The notes under the pieces were generated by a model. The model had not been told where the DNA came from. It worked only from the letters and a program-made list of their open reading frames with translations, and searched no databases. Below are positions 15,945 through 24,870 of a DNA stretch of 64,000 nucleotides, in pieces. The stretch covers positions 16,926 to 80,925 of the forward strand of contig URMH01000007.1 of NCBI GenBank assembly GCA_900549015.1, in the 5' to 3' direction. The translations under genes and the position numbers were made by a program. How positions within the stretch are numbered: the first letter of the stretch is position 1; each line of letters starts with the position of its first letter. The DNA comes from an uncultured Blautia sp. (GTDB lineage: Bacteria; Bacillota; Clostridia; Lachnospirales; Lachnospiraceae).

Positions 15945-18392
15945 ATGAGAAATCAGTTGCTGATAGTGGAAAAAGAACGCTTTTTCTTAAATGACAGGTG
16001 CAAATATCTGATACAGGGAGTGATTCCTGAAAAATATACCATAGAGGCATTTCTTGACGATCAGAAGCTTTTGGTTTCCACAGAGCAGTGCATTGCAAAA
16101 AGCGCAGTCGAGCGCTTTAAGGACGGGGAGCTTTTGGGCGGGCAGAGAGTGGAAGCTCTCATAGAGCTTCCGGAGGAACTTTCCGGATATAAGATGTTAA
16201 AAGTATACGCTGTGTTTGAGAAGGAGCGTCTGGAATGGTTTCATAGTAAGTCTTCTGTTCTCGCAAAGAAAAGAGGAAAACCTCAGTTTTATATAGAGGA
16301 AGAGCGGGTAAATAAAAAAAATCATTCTCTCGTGTTAAGGGGATGGGCAGCAGGTGCTTCTCATGTGCAGATCCGCCTCTTTGACGAAAATAAAAATCCC
16401 CTTTCTGTGCCTGTGCAGAGAAATGCCCGCGTGGATGTGGAAGGAATGTTCCGGGAGTGTCTCATTGACAGAGAACCGGGATTTTATGTGGAGGCAGACG
16501 GACTTTCCGGGAAATTTCTTTACCTTGTAATGCGTCAGGAGGACGGAAGCAAATCTGTCCATAAGATAGGTCTTGGAACAAAAGAGATTTTTCTTGGAAA
16601 AGCAGAAAAATACAGGAGGAAAGCCCTTGCCTATATGCAGGCAAATGGAGTGAAGGCGCTTGTTGTAAAAGCGGCAAGAAAACTTTCTGAGCGTACGAAC
16701 CGACCGGTAGATTACAGCGACTGGCTTCCGAAGCATCTTCCAACAGAGAGCGAGCTTTCAAAACAGAGAAAAGCAACATTTGATTACGCGCCGAAAATCA
16801 GTATTGTCGTGCCTCTTTATAAGACGAAAGAGGAATACTTAAAACAGCTTGTAGATTCTGTGAAAGCCCAGACATATACAAACTGGGAGCTTTGTCTTTC
16901 TGATGGAAGCGGAAAGCATTCTCCTGTTTCAGCTCTTTTACAGAAGCTTGAGGAATCTGACAGCAGGATTAAAGTGATTTACAATGAAGAGCCTCTTCGC
17001 ATTGCACAGAATACCAATGCGGCAATGGAGGCGGCAACAGGAGATTTCATTGCGTTTGCAGACCATGACGATGTGCTGTGTGCACACGCTCTCTATGAAT
17101 GCGTGAAGGCGTTAAATGAAAATCCGGATACAGACGTTCTGTATTCAGACGAGGATAAAATGAGCATGAGGGGAAACCGATTCTTTATGCCCCATTTTAA
17201 ACCGGATTTTAACCTGGATCTGCTTTGTACGGTGAATTATATCTGCCACCTGTTTGTGGCAAAAAAAGAACTGATCGATAAAGTCGGTCTTCTTCGTCCG
17301 GAATTTGACGGTGCTCAGGATTACGACTTTATTTTCCGGTGTGTGGAGGAAGCGCAGCATATTTATCACATTCCCAAAATTCTGTATCACTGGAGATGCC
17401 ATGAGGATTCCACATCGGAAAATCCGGAGAGCAAGATGTACGCCTTTGATGCCGGCAAGAGAGCGATTGAGGCTCATTTTGAAAGAATCGGCATAAAAGC
17501 GGAGGTTTACAAAGGTGAGTATCTCGGACTTTACAGAACGAGATATATTCGTGATCATGATCCGCTGATTTCCATTATCATTCCAAATAAAGACCACATC
17601 GAGGATCTGGAACGGTGTATTTCCTCTGTGGAAGAGAAATCCACGTACCGGAATTTTGAGTACATTATTGTGGAAAACAACAGTACGGAGGAGAGAACCT
17701 TTTCCTATTATAAAGAGCTGGAAAAGAAAAATCCGAAGGTTCATATGGTTTACTGGGACGGTCCTTTTAATTATTCGGAGATTAACAACTTCGGCGCTTC
17801 TTACGCAAAGGGCGAATATCTGCTTCTTCTCAACAACGACACAGAGGTGATCAATGCGGACTGGCTGGAAGAACTTCTTGGCTACTGTATGCGCCCTGAT
17901 GTGGGAATCGTGGGAGCAAGGCTTTATTATGAAGACGACACGGTGCAGCATGCAGGCGTTGTCCTTGGATTTGGCGGAATTGCAGGACACTGCTTTGTAC
18001 AGCAGCCACGTGGAAATACAGGGTACTGTCACAGAATTATCTGCGCACAGAATTACAGCGCAGTGACAGCGGCATGCATGATGGTAAAAAGAGAAGCCTT
18101 TGATAAGGTGGACGGCTTAAGCACAGACCTTGCAGTTGCCTTTAACGACATTGATTTCTGCCTTAAGGTGCGGGACGCCGGCTATCTCGTGGTATATAAT
18201 CCTTATGTGGAACTGTATCATTACGAGTCAAAATCAAGAGGGCTTGAGGATACGCCGGAAAAGAGGGAGAGATTTGCAAGAGAAATCGCAACCCTGGAGA
18301 GTCACTGGCCGGATATTTTTGCAAAACCGGACCCCTATTACAATCCGAACCTCACATTAAAGAGTCAGGATTTTTCCCTGAAAAGGTTATAA
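15945..18392 (+). CDS. large glycosyltransferase with two GT2 domains
   Basis: 815 aa. Residues 1-~275 are a non-catalytic, mostly beta N-terminal region ending in a basic linker. The first GT-A domain begins at ISIVVPLYKTKEEYL (~285) with an acidic FADHDDV metal motif. The second begins at ISIIIPNKDHIEDL (~545) with LLLNNDTEV and later the conserved FNDIDFCLKVRDAGY. Such double GT2 proteins polymerise or extend surface polysaccharides (rhamnan-type and O-antigen clusters) on the cytoplasmic face. It starts 4 bp after the kinase-fold gene, so all three probably act on the same chain. Donor sugar and linkage cannot be read from sequence. Confidence 0.88.
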   Translation: MRNQLLIVEKERFFLNDRCKYLIQGVIPEKYTIEAFLDDQKLLVSTEQCIAKSAVERFKDGELLGGQRVEALIELPEELSGYKMLKVYAVFEKERLEWFHSKSSVLAKKRGKPQFYIEEERVNKKNHSLVLRGWAAGASHVQIRLFDENKNPLSVPVQRNARVDVEGMFRECLIDREPGFYVEADGLSGKFLYLVMRQEDGSKSVHKIGLGTKEIFLGKAEKYRRKALAYMQANGVKALVVKAARKLSERTNRPVDYSDWLPKHLPTESELSKQRKATFDYAPKISIVVPLYKTKEEYLKQLVDSVKAQTYTNWELCLSDGSGKHSPVSALLQKLEESDSRIKVIYNEEPLRIAQNTNAAMEAATGDFIAFADHDDVLCAHALYECVKALNENPDTDVLYSDEDKMSMRGNRFFMPHFKPDFNLDLLCTVNYICHLFVAKKELIDKVGLLRPEFDGAQDYDFIFRCVEEAQHIYHIPKILYHWRCHEDSTSENPESKMYAFDAGKRAIEAHFERIGIKAEVYKGEYLGLYRTRYIRDHDPLISIIIPNKDHIEDLERCISSVEEKSTYRNFEYIIVENNSTEERTFSYYKELEKKNPKVHMVYWDGPFNYSEINNFGASYAKGEYLLLLNNDTEVINADWLEELLGYCMRPDVGIVGARLYYEDDTVQHAGVVLGFGGIAGHCFVQQPRGNTGYCHRIICAQNYSAVTAACMMVKREAFDKVDGLSTDLAVAFNDIDFCLKVRDAGYLVVYNPYVELYHYESKSRGLEDTPEKRERFAREIATLESHWPDIFAKPDPYYNPNLTLKSQDFSLKRL

Positions 18393-18412
18393 ATCAGAAG
18401 GAAACATATAAA

Positions 18413-19852
18413 ATGAGAGAAATGAAAGATAAAAAAGCGTTTATCAGCCGGGAGAAAGTATGTGAGCTCCTTTTTCTGGTATTTGTGTTTTTGTTCCTGT
18501 TTGTGTGGGCAATGAAGGCGCCCCTGAATGCTTCACCTGATGAAGAGATGAGATACAGGCTTACCAACTATATTGTGGAGCACGGGGAACTGCCGGACGG
18601 ACGCGATCCGGAGATACGAAATCCACAGTGGGGAATTTCGTATGCGTTTAAACCCTATACAAGTTGTATTATATCAGCCGGTTTTGGATGGCTGACCACT
18701 CTGTTCACAGATGATTTTGACATTTACTATAAATCTATGCGTCTGACAAATGTACTCTTTGGGACTTTGCTGGCGTTTGTGGCTCTCAGGCTGGGAAAAC
18801 GGCTGTTTGAAAAAGAAAAGGCATGGTTTTTTGCAGTTCTTGTTACGTTTCTTCCCGGAGCGGCATTTCTTCACACATACCAGAATATGGATTCCCTGGC
18901 GATTCTTGCGACAGCATGGATATTTTACTGCTGGGTAAGAGCAGTTCAGGAAGGCTGGACGGGTAAGGTATGTGTGCAGCTGGGCTTATCCATGTCTCTG
19001 TGTGTGATGTCGTATTACAATGCGTATGGATTTCTTCTGTGCAGCGCGCTTCTGTTTGCAGGAATGATGCTGAAATGCGGGGAACAGCAGTGGAATTATC
19101 AGGAGATGCTGAAAAAAGGTTTCTTCATGCTGGGAATCGTATTTCTGTTTACCGGCTGGTGGTTTATCCGAAATGGAATCATGTATGACGGAGATATACT
19201 GGGAATGACGGTTTCAGACCACTATGCGGAAATGTATGCCATTCCGGAATTAAAGCCGTCCAACAGGGAAACGCCGCAGGCAATCGGCATGAGCCTTCCG
19301 TATATGCTCTTCTGGCAGCCGGAAACATGGCATTATAACTGGATGGGAACCGTGGTGGCAAGCTTTATCGGAATGTTTGGGTTTATGGATATTTTCATGC
19401 CGGAAATCTGGACAAAGGCATATGTTGTATTTTTTGCACTTGGAGCTGCCGGAAATCTTTTCTGTATCCGGAAATACTTTTTTGTTGCAAATCGTGATCT
19501 GGGTGAAGAACGGATCAAAGATGAAAAAGGCGAGCTTATTATCAGAAGATACCGGAAGGAGAAAGTATGGAACAGTATGAATTTATTGAGACTGTGCCTT
19601 CTGATTGCTGTTATAATACCGGTTATCCTTCTGCTCTACTACGCGTACGCCAGCGATTTTCAGGCGCAGGGACGATATATTATGCCCGGTCTTTTGCCGA
19701 TAATGTATTTTATTACACTGGGTTATGAAACCTGGCTGGACAGACTGATAAAAAGTGAGAGAGTGAAGAGAATCTTCTTCCGGGTATCTTCTGTTTTACT
19801 GGCTGCATCCTGCGTGCTTGTTTATGGAATGGTGTATGCACCTAATTATTAA
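18413..19852 (+). CDS. DUF2142 polytopic membrane protein (GT-C-like)
   Basis: 479 aa with about ten to twelve hydrophobic segments. The motif APLNASPDEEMRY near residues 36-50 resembles the (P)xxxxPDE signature of DUF2142 proteins, which sit in surface-glycan clusters and look like lipid-phosphosugar-dependent GT-C glycosyltransferases. They probably add side-chain sugars outside the membrane, but the activity is not established for most members. It is the last gene of the cluster; a hairpin terminator lies 36 bp after its stop. The start could be the ATG at 18413 or the one at 18422. Confidence 0.78.
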   Translation: MREMKDKKAFISREKVCELLFLVFVFLFLFVWAMKAPLNASPDEEMRYRLTNYIVEHGELPDGRDPEIRNPQWGISYAFKPYTSCIISAGFGWLTTLFTDDFDIYYKSMRLTNVLFGTLLAFVALRLGKRLFEKEKAWFFAVLVTFLPGAAFLHTYQNMDSLAILATAWIFYCWVRAVQEGWTGKVCVQLGLSMSLCVMSYYNAYGFLLCSALLFAGMMLKCGEQQWNYQEMLKKGFFMLGIVFLFTGWWFIRNGIMYDGDILGMTVSDHYAEMYAIPELKPSNRETPQAIGMSLPYMLFWQPETWHYNWMGTVVASFIGMFGFMDIFMPEIWTKAYVVFFALGAAGNLFCIRKYFFVANRDLGEERIKDEKGELIIRRYRKEKVWNSMNLLRLCLLIAVIIPVILLLYYAYASDFQAQGRYIMPGLLPIMYFITLGYETWLDRLIKSERVKRIFFRVSSVLLAASCVLVYGMVYAPNY

Positions 19853-19880
19853 CAAATTACAGAATATAAAAGAATGAAAC

Positions 19881-20750
19881 TCAGGAGACCGGGCGTGACG
19901 CGCCCGGTTTTCTGTATTTTCCGGGGGTGATGCCCTTATATTTCCGGAAGGTGCGGATAAAGTAGCTCAAGTCATTAAATCCGTTTCTGTATGCGATTTC
20001 CGTGATGGAATCGTCTGTCGTGGAGAGCTGGTAACACGCCTGCTCAATTCTTTGCCTGTTTAAGTAATCCATAGGCGTCTGGTGCGTCATCTCCGAAAAA
20101 AAGCGGCAGAAATATTTGGGAGACATAGAAACAGAGTCAGAGAGCTGCTGCAAGGTAATGGGGGAACTGTAGTTTTTCTCAATAAATTCCACAACCTGTT
20201 TGAGCTGAAGAATTCTCTTATAATCACGCCTTGCTTTTGGGAGACTCTCAAAATAGTAATGGTTACCAAAAATAAGACCGAAAAAGTGGTAAAATTGTCC
20301 AAAGACAGTGAGCTCATATCCGTCCTCTTTTTTTAGGAAAGCCTGAAAAATACTATTTGCAGACGCAATAATTTCCTTTTGTTTTGCGGTAAAGTGGTGA
20401 TAAATCATAATGTCCTGGTGAACAATTCTCTGAATGTACCCGGAACATACAGATCCGGCTTTCAAAAATGCATTCATATCAAAAACAATACATTCATAGA
20501 CACATTTTTCCGGAATGCCAGAATGCAGAATTCCGCTATGTACAAAAATTATATCTCCGGCTTTTGCTGTGAAACTTTTTTCGTCTAAAGTAACAGTGAG
20601 AGTTCCCTCAAGAACACGCATGATTTCATATTCCACATGCCAGTGATAGGACATAATGTAGCGTGGGTGACTGCTGTCAATGTGATGAAATTCAAAGGGA
20701 AAGCCGTAAGTGCCTCTTAAACGGTCTTCATTTTGATCTAAATCGTGCAT
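19881..20750 (-). CDS. AraC-family regulator, probable fucose regulator
   Basis: 289 aa from the ATG at 20750, which has AAAGGAGG at 8-nt spacing; a start 30 bp further up would lack a site. The N-terminal ~150 residues look like a sugar-sensing cupin (SYHWHVEYEIMRVLEG, IIFVHSGILHSG). The C-terminal ~100 residues are two AraC helix-turn-helix motifs (ITLQQLSDSVSMSPKYFCRFF and ITEIAYRNGFNDLSYFIRTF). It is transcribed divergently from fucI with overlapping promoters, the classic layout for a local activator, so L-fucose or fuculose sensing is a reasonable inference. The sequence itself does not reveal the ligand. Confidence 0.85.
   Translation of the reverse strand: MHDLDQNEDRLRGTYGFPFEFHHIDSSHPRYIMSYHWHVEYEIMRVLEGTLTVTLDEKSFTAKAGDIIFVHSGILHSGIPEKCVYECIVFDMNAFLKAGSVCSGYIQRIVHQDIMIYHHFTAKQKEIIASANSIFQAFLKKEDGYELTVFGQFYHFFGLIFGNHYYFESLPKARRDYKRILQLKQVVEFIEKNYSSPITLQQLSDSVSMSPKYFCRFFSEMTHQTPMDYLNRQRIEQACYQLSTTDDSITEIAYRNGFNDLSYFIRTFRKYKGITPGKYRKPGASRPVS
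19888..19915 (+). terminator. intrinsic terminator of the polysaccharide operon
   Basis: ACCGGGCG and its perfect complement (8-bp stem, 5-nt loop) are followed by TTTTCTGTATTTT. It lies inside the 3' end of the convergent AraC gene, so it terminates the forward transcript within an opposing coding region. Confidence 0.7.
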
Positions 20751-20804
20751 GGAAAAATCCTCCTTTCCAAAAAAATGCAAAAAAGTGAATATTGTACTAT
20801 TATT

Positions 20805-20847
20805 TGCTATTATAGCACAAGTAATTTAAAGAAGGCAAATGTATAAT
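20805..20847. promoter_or_regulatory. overlapping divergent promoters of araC-type gene and fucI, with palindrome
   Basis: Forward: TATAAT at 20842-20847 with no recognisable -35, as expected for an activator-dependent promoter. Reverse: TATAAT read from 20814 to 20809 with TTGCCT at 20838-20833. The reverse -10 is embedded in a perfect palindrome, TGCTAT-T-ATAGCA (20805-20817). The two promoters nearly touch, so regulator or polymerase binding at one should affect the other. Confidence 0.5.
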
Positions 20848-20946
20848 TGACTACATAAGAAACGAGAGTAGGTTTCCTGCGGTTTTTTTTGATAGGAAAA
20901 CTTCTCTTACAAAGACATTGAGCTTAATAAATGGAGGTAATTCATT

Positions 20947-22740
20947 ATGGCAAAAAGCAGATTAATCGGTGGTTATCCTGTAATTGGTATCCGTCCAACA
21001 ATCGACGGAAGAAGAGGTGCTCTTGACGTAAGAGGTTCTCTGGAAGAACAGACAATGAACATGGCGAAATCCGCTGCAAAACTGTTTGAAGACAATTTAA
21101 GATATTCTAACGGAGAGCCGGTAAAAGTTGTTATCGCAGATACAACAATCGGACGTGTTGGAGAATCTGCAGCATGTGCAGAAAAATTCCGCAAAGAAGG
21201 CGTTGATATTACAGTAACTGTTACACCTTGCTGGTGCTACGGTTCCGAGACAATGGATATGGATCCGCAGACGATCAAAGCTGTATGGGGATTCAACGGA
21301 ACAGAAAGACCTGGCGCTGTATACCTTGCATCTGTTCTTGCAACACACGCACAGAAAGGTCTTCCTGCATTCGGTATCTACGGACATGATGTTTGTGAAG
21401 CAGACGACACATCTATTCCGGAAGACGTTCAGGAAAAACTGTTAAGATTCGGACGCGCAGCAGTTGCAGCAGCTTCCATGAGAGGCAAATCCTACTTACA
21501 GATCGGTTCTATCTGCATGGGTATCGGTGGATCTATCATTGATTCTGACTTTATCGAGTCCTACCTTGGAATGCGTGTAGAATCTGTTGACGAGGTAGAA
21601 ATTATCCGTCGTATGACAGAGGGCATCTATGATCACGAAGAGTTTGAAAAAGCTCTGAAATGGGCAAAAGAGACATGTAAGATCGGCTTCGACAAGAACC
21701 CGGAAGAATTACAGATGAGCCCGGAGAAAAAAGAAGAGCAGTTTGAATTTGTAGTTAAAATGGCAGTTATCATCAAAGAGCTGATGAACGGCTGCGATAA
21801 TCTTGACCCGAAATTCTCCGAGGAAGCAATCGGACATAACGCACTTGCAGCAGGTTTCCAGGGACAGAGACAGTGGACAGACTTCTATCCTAACGGTGAC
21901 TTTGCAGAGGCAGTTTTAAATACTTCCTTTGACTGGAATGGCGCAAGAGAGCCATACATCCTTGCAACAGAGAACGACGTATTAAACGGTCTTGGAATGA
22001 TGTTCATGAAACTTCTTACAAACCGTGCGCAGATGTTTGCAGACGTTCGTACATACTGGAGTCCGGAAGCTGTTAAGAAAGCAACAGGATATGACCTGGA
22101 AGGCGTTGCAAAAGAGAACGGCGGATTTATCCACCTTATCAACTCCGGCGCATGCTGCCTTGACGCCTGCGGCGAAGCAAAAGACGAAAACGGCAACGGC
22201 GTAATGAAAGAATGGTGGAATGTAACAGAGGAAGACCAGAAAGCGATCATGGACGCTACAACATGGAACGCAGCAGACAACGGATACTTCCGTGGCGGCG
22301 GATTCTCTTCCAGATTTGTTACAAAAGCAGAAATGCCTGCTACAATGATCCGTCTGAATCTTGTAAAAGGATTAGGACCGGTTCTTCAGATCGCTGAAGG
22401 ATGGACATTAAACCTTCCGGAAGAAGTTTCTGATAAACTCTGGAAACGTACAGACTACACATGGCCATGTACATGGTTTGCACCAAGATGTACAGGCGAA
22501 GGCGCATTCAAGACTGCTTACGATGTAATGAATAACTGGGGTGCAAACCACGGTGCAATCTCTTACGGACACATCGGTGCAGACCTTATCACAATGTGCT
22601 CTATGCTGAGAATTCCGGTTTGCATGCACAATGTTCCGGAAGAAAAAATCTTCCGTCCAGCAGCTTGGAACGCATTCGGAATGGACAAAGAAGGCGCAGA
22701 CTACAGAGCTTGCAAAAACTACGGACCACTTTACAAATAA
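20947..22740 (+). CDS. fucI: L-fucose isomerase
   Basis: 597 aa, close to the ~591 aa of the E. coli enzyme. The N-terminus IGIRPTIDGRRGALDVRGSLEEQT and the block GRVGESAACAEKF are typical of FucI; full-length collinearity supports a working gene. It converts L-fucose to L-fuculose in the cytoplasm, the first step of fucose breakdown, and the family can also act on D-arabinose. It has its own promoter, a GGAGG site and a strong terminator, so it is monocistronic. The partner mutarotase fucU is 2 kb away on the other strand. No fuculokinase or fuculose-phosphate aldolase is in the window; rhaB may substitute or they lie elsewhere. Confidence 0.97.
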   Translation: MAKSRLIGGYPVIGIRPTIDGRRGALDVRGSLEEQTMNMAKSAAKLFEDNLRYSNGEPVKVVIADTTIGRVGESAACAEKFRKEGVDITVTVTPCWCYGSETMDMDPQTIKAVWGFNGTERPGAVYLASVLATHAQKGLPAFGIYGHDVCEADDTSIPEDVQEKLLRFGRAAVAAASMRGKSYLQIGSICMGIGGSIIDSDFIESYLGMRVESVDEVEIIRRMTEGIYDHEEFEKALKWAKETCKIGFDKNPEELQMSPEKKEEQFEFVVKMAVIIKELMNGCDNLDPKFSEEAIGHNALAAGFQGQRQWTDFYPNGDFAEAVLNTSFDWNGAREPYILATENDVLNGLGMMFMKLLTNRAQMFADVRTYWSPEAVKKATGYDLEGVAKENGGFIHLINSGACCLDACGEAKDENGNGVMKEWWNVTEEDQKAIMDATTWNAADNGYFRGGGFSSRFVTKAEMPATMIRLNLVKGLGPVLQIAEGWTLNLPEEVSDKLWKRTDYTWPCTWFAPRCTGEGAFKTAYDVMNNWGANHGAISYGHIGADLITMCSMLRIPVCMHNVPEEKIFRPAAWNAFGMDKEGADYRACKNYGPLYK

Positions 22741-22763
22741 AATATGCTGCTTAAAGCAGATGG

Positions 22764-22792
22764 GGAGCTGTGCTGATGCACAGCTCCTTTTT
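22764..22792 (+). terminator. strong intrinsic terminator of fucI
   Basis: A 10-bp perfect stem (GGAGCTGTGC and its complement, TGAT loop) is followed by TTTTT. Confidence 0.92.
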
Positions 22793-22843
22793 GGTTCGAA
22801 ACCCGGAATACCAGTGAAAACAGGGGATTCTACTGCTGTTCGG

Positions 22844-22872
22844 TTGTGAAAAACAGCAATTTCCCTTAAAAT
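22844..22872 (+). promoter_or_regulatory. possible promoter of the XRE regulator gene
   Basis: TTGTGA, a 17-bp spacer and TAAAAT sit 20 bp before the ATG. The leader would be very short, just reaching the GGAGGTG site. Confidence 0.4.
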
Positions 22873-22892
22873 TTTCATTGGAGGTGATCAAC

Positions 22893-23681
22893 ATGTTCGA
22901 GATCGACAAAGAAAAATTCGGGGCTCTTGTATCCGAGCTTAGAAAAGAAAAGGGATATACCCAGAAGGAGCTTGCACAGCAGCTTTATGTGTCTGATAAG
23001 GCGGTGAGTAAATGGGAAACCGGAAACAGTATACCGGACACCAGTCTCTTGATTCCTCTTGCAGAGCTTTTGGGAGTTTCGGTCACGGAACTTTTAATGT
23101 GCGAGAGAATGGAGAAAAATGTCATTTTGGAGACAGACACAGTGGAGGATATTGTAAAGACGGCGATTCATTACGGAGAGGAAAAAACAGAGCGTGCATA
23201 TCAGGTGAAAAGCAGATGGTTCATTTTTTACGGAATTTCTCTGCTTTTGGGAGCGGTAGGATTATTTTTAAATCGCAGAGAGCCTTTTTTTGAGTCTCTT
23301 GCCGTGCTGATAGTATTGTGTGCAATCTTTGGAGCTTATTTCTGTTTTTTTGTAAAAACAAAGCTGCCGGGATTCTACGATGAACAAAAAGTAACTGTTT
23401 TTTATGATGGACCATTTCGCATGAATATGATGGGAATGAAATTCAACAACAGAAATTGGCCGTATATTATAAAAGTTATGAGATACTGGTGCTGCCTTTC
23501 CATGATACTCCTTCCAGCGGGGGTTTTTCTTGCAAAAAGCGCAGGGCTTACATTGAGCAATGCAGCTTGGAAGTGGACAATGCTGGCAGTATTTTTCAGT
23601 ACGCTTTTTATACCTGTCTATATTGCAGGCAGGAAGTATGAAAACGAATCAGAGCATGGAGCGGGGAAAGAAAATCACTGA
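22893..23681 (+). CDS. membrane-anchored XRE-family transcriptional regulator
   Basis: 262 aa from the ATG at 22893, which has GGAGGTG at good spacing. Residues ~6-60 are a Cro/cI helix-turn-helix (YTQKELAQQLYVSDKAVSKWETGNSIPDTSLL). Residues ~105-250 contain about four hydrophobic helices, with a NRNWPYII segment that recalls SdpI-like membrane proteins. A DNA-binding head fixed to the membrane is common in Clostridia, and such regulators often sense envelope state. Its targets are unknown; the SH3 protein that follows by 125 bp, with its own promoter, is one candidate. Confidence 0.82.
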   Translation: MFEIDKEKFGALVSELRKEKGYTQKELAQQLYVSDKAVSKWETGNSIPDTSLLIPLAELLGVSVTELLMCERMEKNVILETDTVEDIVKTAIHYGEEKTERAYQVKSRWFIFYGISLLLGAVGLFLNRREPFFESLAVLIVLCAIFGAYFCFFVKTKLPGFYDEQKVTVFYDGPFRMNMMGMKFNNRNWPYIIKVMRYWCCLSMILLPAGVFLAKSAGLTLSNAAWKWTMLAVFFSTLFIPVYIAGRKYENESEHGAGKENH

Positions 23682-23730
23682 AAAGGAAATGAAATGTCGA
23701 GTATTTTCCCGGTTTGTCGCAAAAAAAGGA

Positions 23731-23758
23731 TTGAAACCCGGCAGGAAAATGGTAAAAT
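23731..23758 (+). promoter_or_regulatory. probable promoter of the SH3 surface protein gene
   Basis: TTGAAA, a 16-bp spacer and TAAAAT, 47 bp before the ATG at 23806. Confidence 0.45.
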
Positions 23759-23805
23759 GAAATGAGAGAAAATACATATTAAAAAGGGTTAAAAAGGGGA
23801 AGAAT

Positions 23806-24744
23806 ATGAAAAAAACAGCAGGCATTTTTCTGGTGATTCTTTTCAGTCTTGTTTTTTGTGTTTCTGTATGGGCTGACGGAGATAAAGGACAGACAGTAGA
23901 TTACGTGACAGATTACTATATGATTGTGGAATCCAGAAACGGGGGCATCGATATTTATGCAAATGCAGACGAAGCCGGAGGAAAACTGAATAACGAAAAG
24001 ATTCCAAATGGAACAGCGCTTCACATTAAAGGGGAGAAGAAAGATACCACAGGAAAAGAGTGGGGGCTTACAGAGTACCATAAACTGAAAGGATTTGTAC
24101 TTTTCGACGATTTAAAACCGGTCACTCTTACAGAAGCCGTAAAATCGGAGCTGGGTGTGCTGGGAGCAGAGGAGACAGATGAAGACCTCGTGATCGGAGC
24201 GAAGGCGGGAAGTGTGAAAATGTATACAGGACCGGGAGAAAAATTCCCGGAAATATCTTCTTCGGAAATTTTAAACGGAGAGACGGTTCATATTTCCATG
24301 AAGGCAGAGACAGAAGACGGAAATCTCTGGGGAAAAGTAACGGGAAGAGAGAAAGAAGGCTGGATCAATATTTCTGAGGCAGGAGAGCGCCAGGGAACTG
24401 GAAAAGGATCAGAGAGAGCCATAGATAAAAAAGCACCGGTGCTGACAGAAGTGCCGAAGGCAACAGAGACACCGGCGCCGACAGAAGCGCCGAAGGCAAC
24501 AGAGACACCAGCGCCGACAGAAGCACCGAAGGCAACAGAGACACCAGTGCTGACAGAGGCGCCGGCACCAACAGAAACGCCGAAGGCGACAGAGGCGCCG
24601 ACACCAACAGAAACACCGGCAGAAACAGCCTCTTCGAAGAATGTAGATGCCGTTTCCGGATTATTTATGAATCCCATTTTATGGGCGGCGGCAGCCCTGA
24701 TTCTGCTTGTGCTTATTTTTCTGTATTTTCTGAAATTAAAATAA
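23806..24744 (+). CDS. membrane-anchored surface protein with SH3-like domains and Pro/Thr repeat stalk
   Basis: 312 aa. A signal peptide covers ~1-24 (cleavage near VWA). Two SH3b-like beta modules lie at ~38-105 (MIVESRNGGIDIYANADE) and ~125-190 (GSVKMYTGPGEKFPEISS). A low-complexity stalk of TEAPKATETPAP repeats occupies ~210-272, and a C-terminal membrane helix ~282-309 ends in LKLK. This is a type I surface protein held by its tail, with bacterial SH3 modules likely to contact peptidoglycan. No enzyme domain is seen. It stands alone between its own promoter and a bidirectional terminator. Confidence 0.8.
   Translation: MKKTAGIFLVILFSLVFCVSVWADGDKGQTVDYVTDYYMIVESRNGGIDIYANADEAGGKLNNEKIPNGTALHIKGEKKDTTGKEWGLTEYHKLKGFVLFDDLKPVTLTEAVKSELGVLGAEETDEDLVIGAKAGSVKMYTGPGEKFPEISSSEILNGETVHISMKAETEDGNLWGKVTGREKEGWINISEAGERQGTGKGSERAIDKKAPVLTEVPKATETPAPTEAPKATETPAPTEAPKATETPVLTEAPAPTETPKATEAPTPTETPAETASSKNVDAVSGLFMNPILWAAAALILLVLIFLYFLKLK
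24441..24624 (+). repeat. 36-bp tandem repeat encoding Pro/Thr stalk
   Basis: Roughly five imperfect copies of a 36-bp unit encode TEAPKATETPAP-type 12-residue blocks in the SH3 surface protein. Copy number is likely to vary by slippage. Confidence 0.75.
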
Positions 24745-24755
24745 ATAAAACAAAG

Positions 24756-24797
24756 ACTCCCGGGTGCTGAGATAACAGAGCGCCCGGGAGTTTTTTT
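24756..24797. terminator. bidirectional terminator between the SH3 gene and fucU
   Basis: An 11-bp stem (ACTCCCGGGTG pairing with CGCCCGGGAGT, one G-T pair) has a T-run on the forward side. The A-rich upstream flank allows weaker use on the reverse strand. Confidence 0.8.
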
Positions 24798-24870
24798 CAA
24801 TATAAAAAGACTGCAGTGCAGCCTTTTTATAAATGAATATGTGTAAAATGAAAATAGGAAATGCCGTTTG

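Noticed and set aside
20855..20946. Riboswitch in the fucI leader
   Set aside because: Only an imperfect GAGAG...CTTCTC stem is visible; no known aptamer consensus, and regulation by the adjacent AraC protein is sufficient.
24441..24624. 132-residue-scale reverse frames of Ala/Val/Ser repeats over the SH3 gene
   Set aside because: They are the antisense reading of the Pro/Thr stalk repeat and have no start signals.
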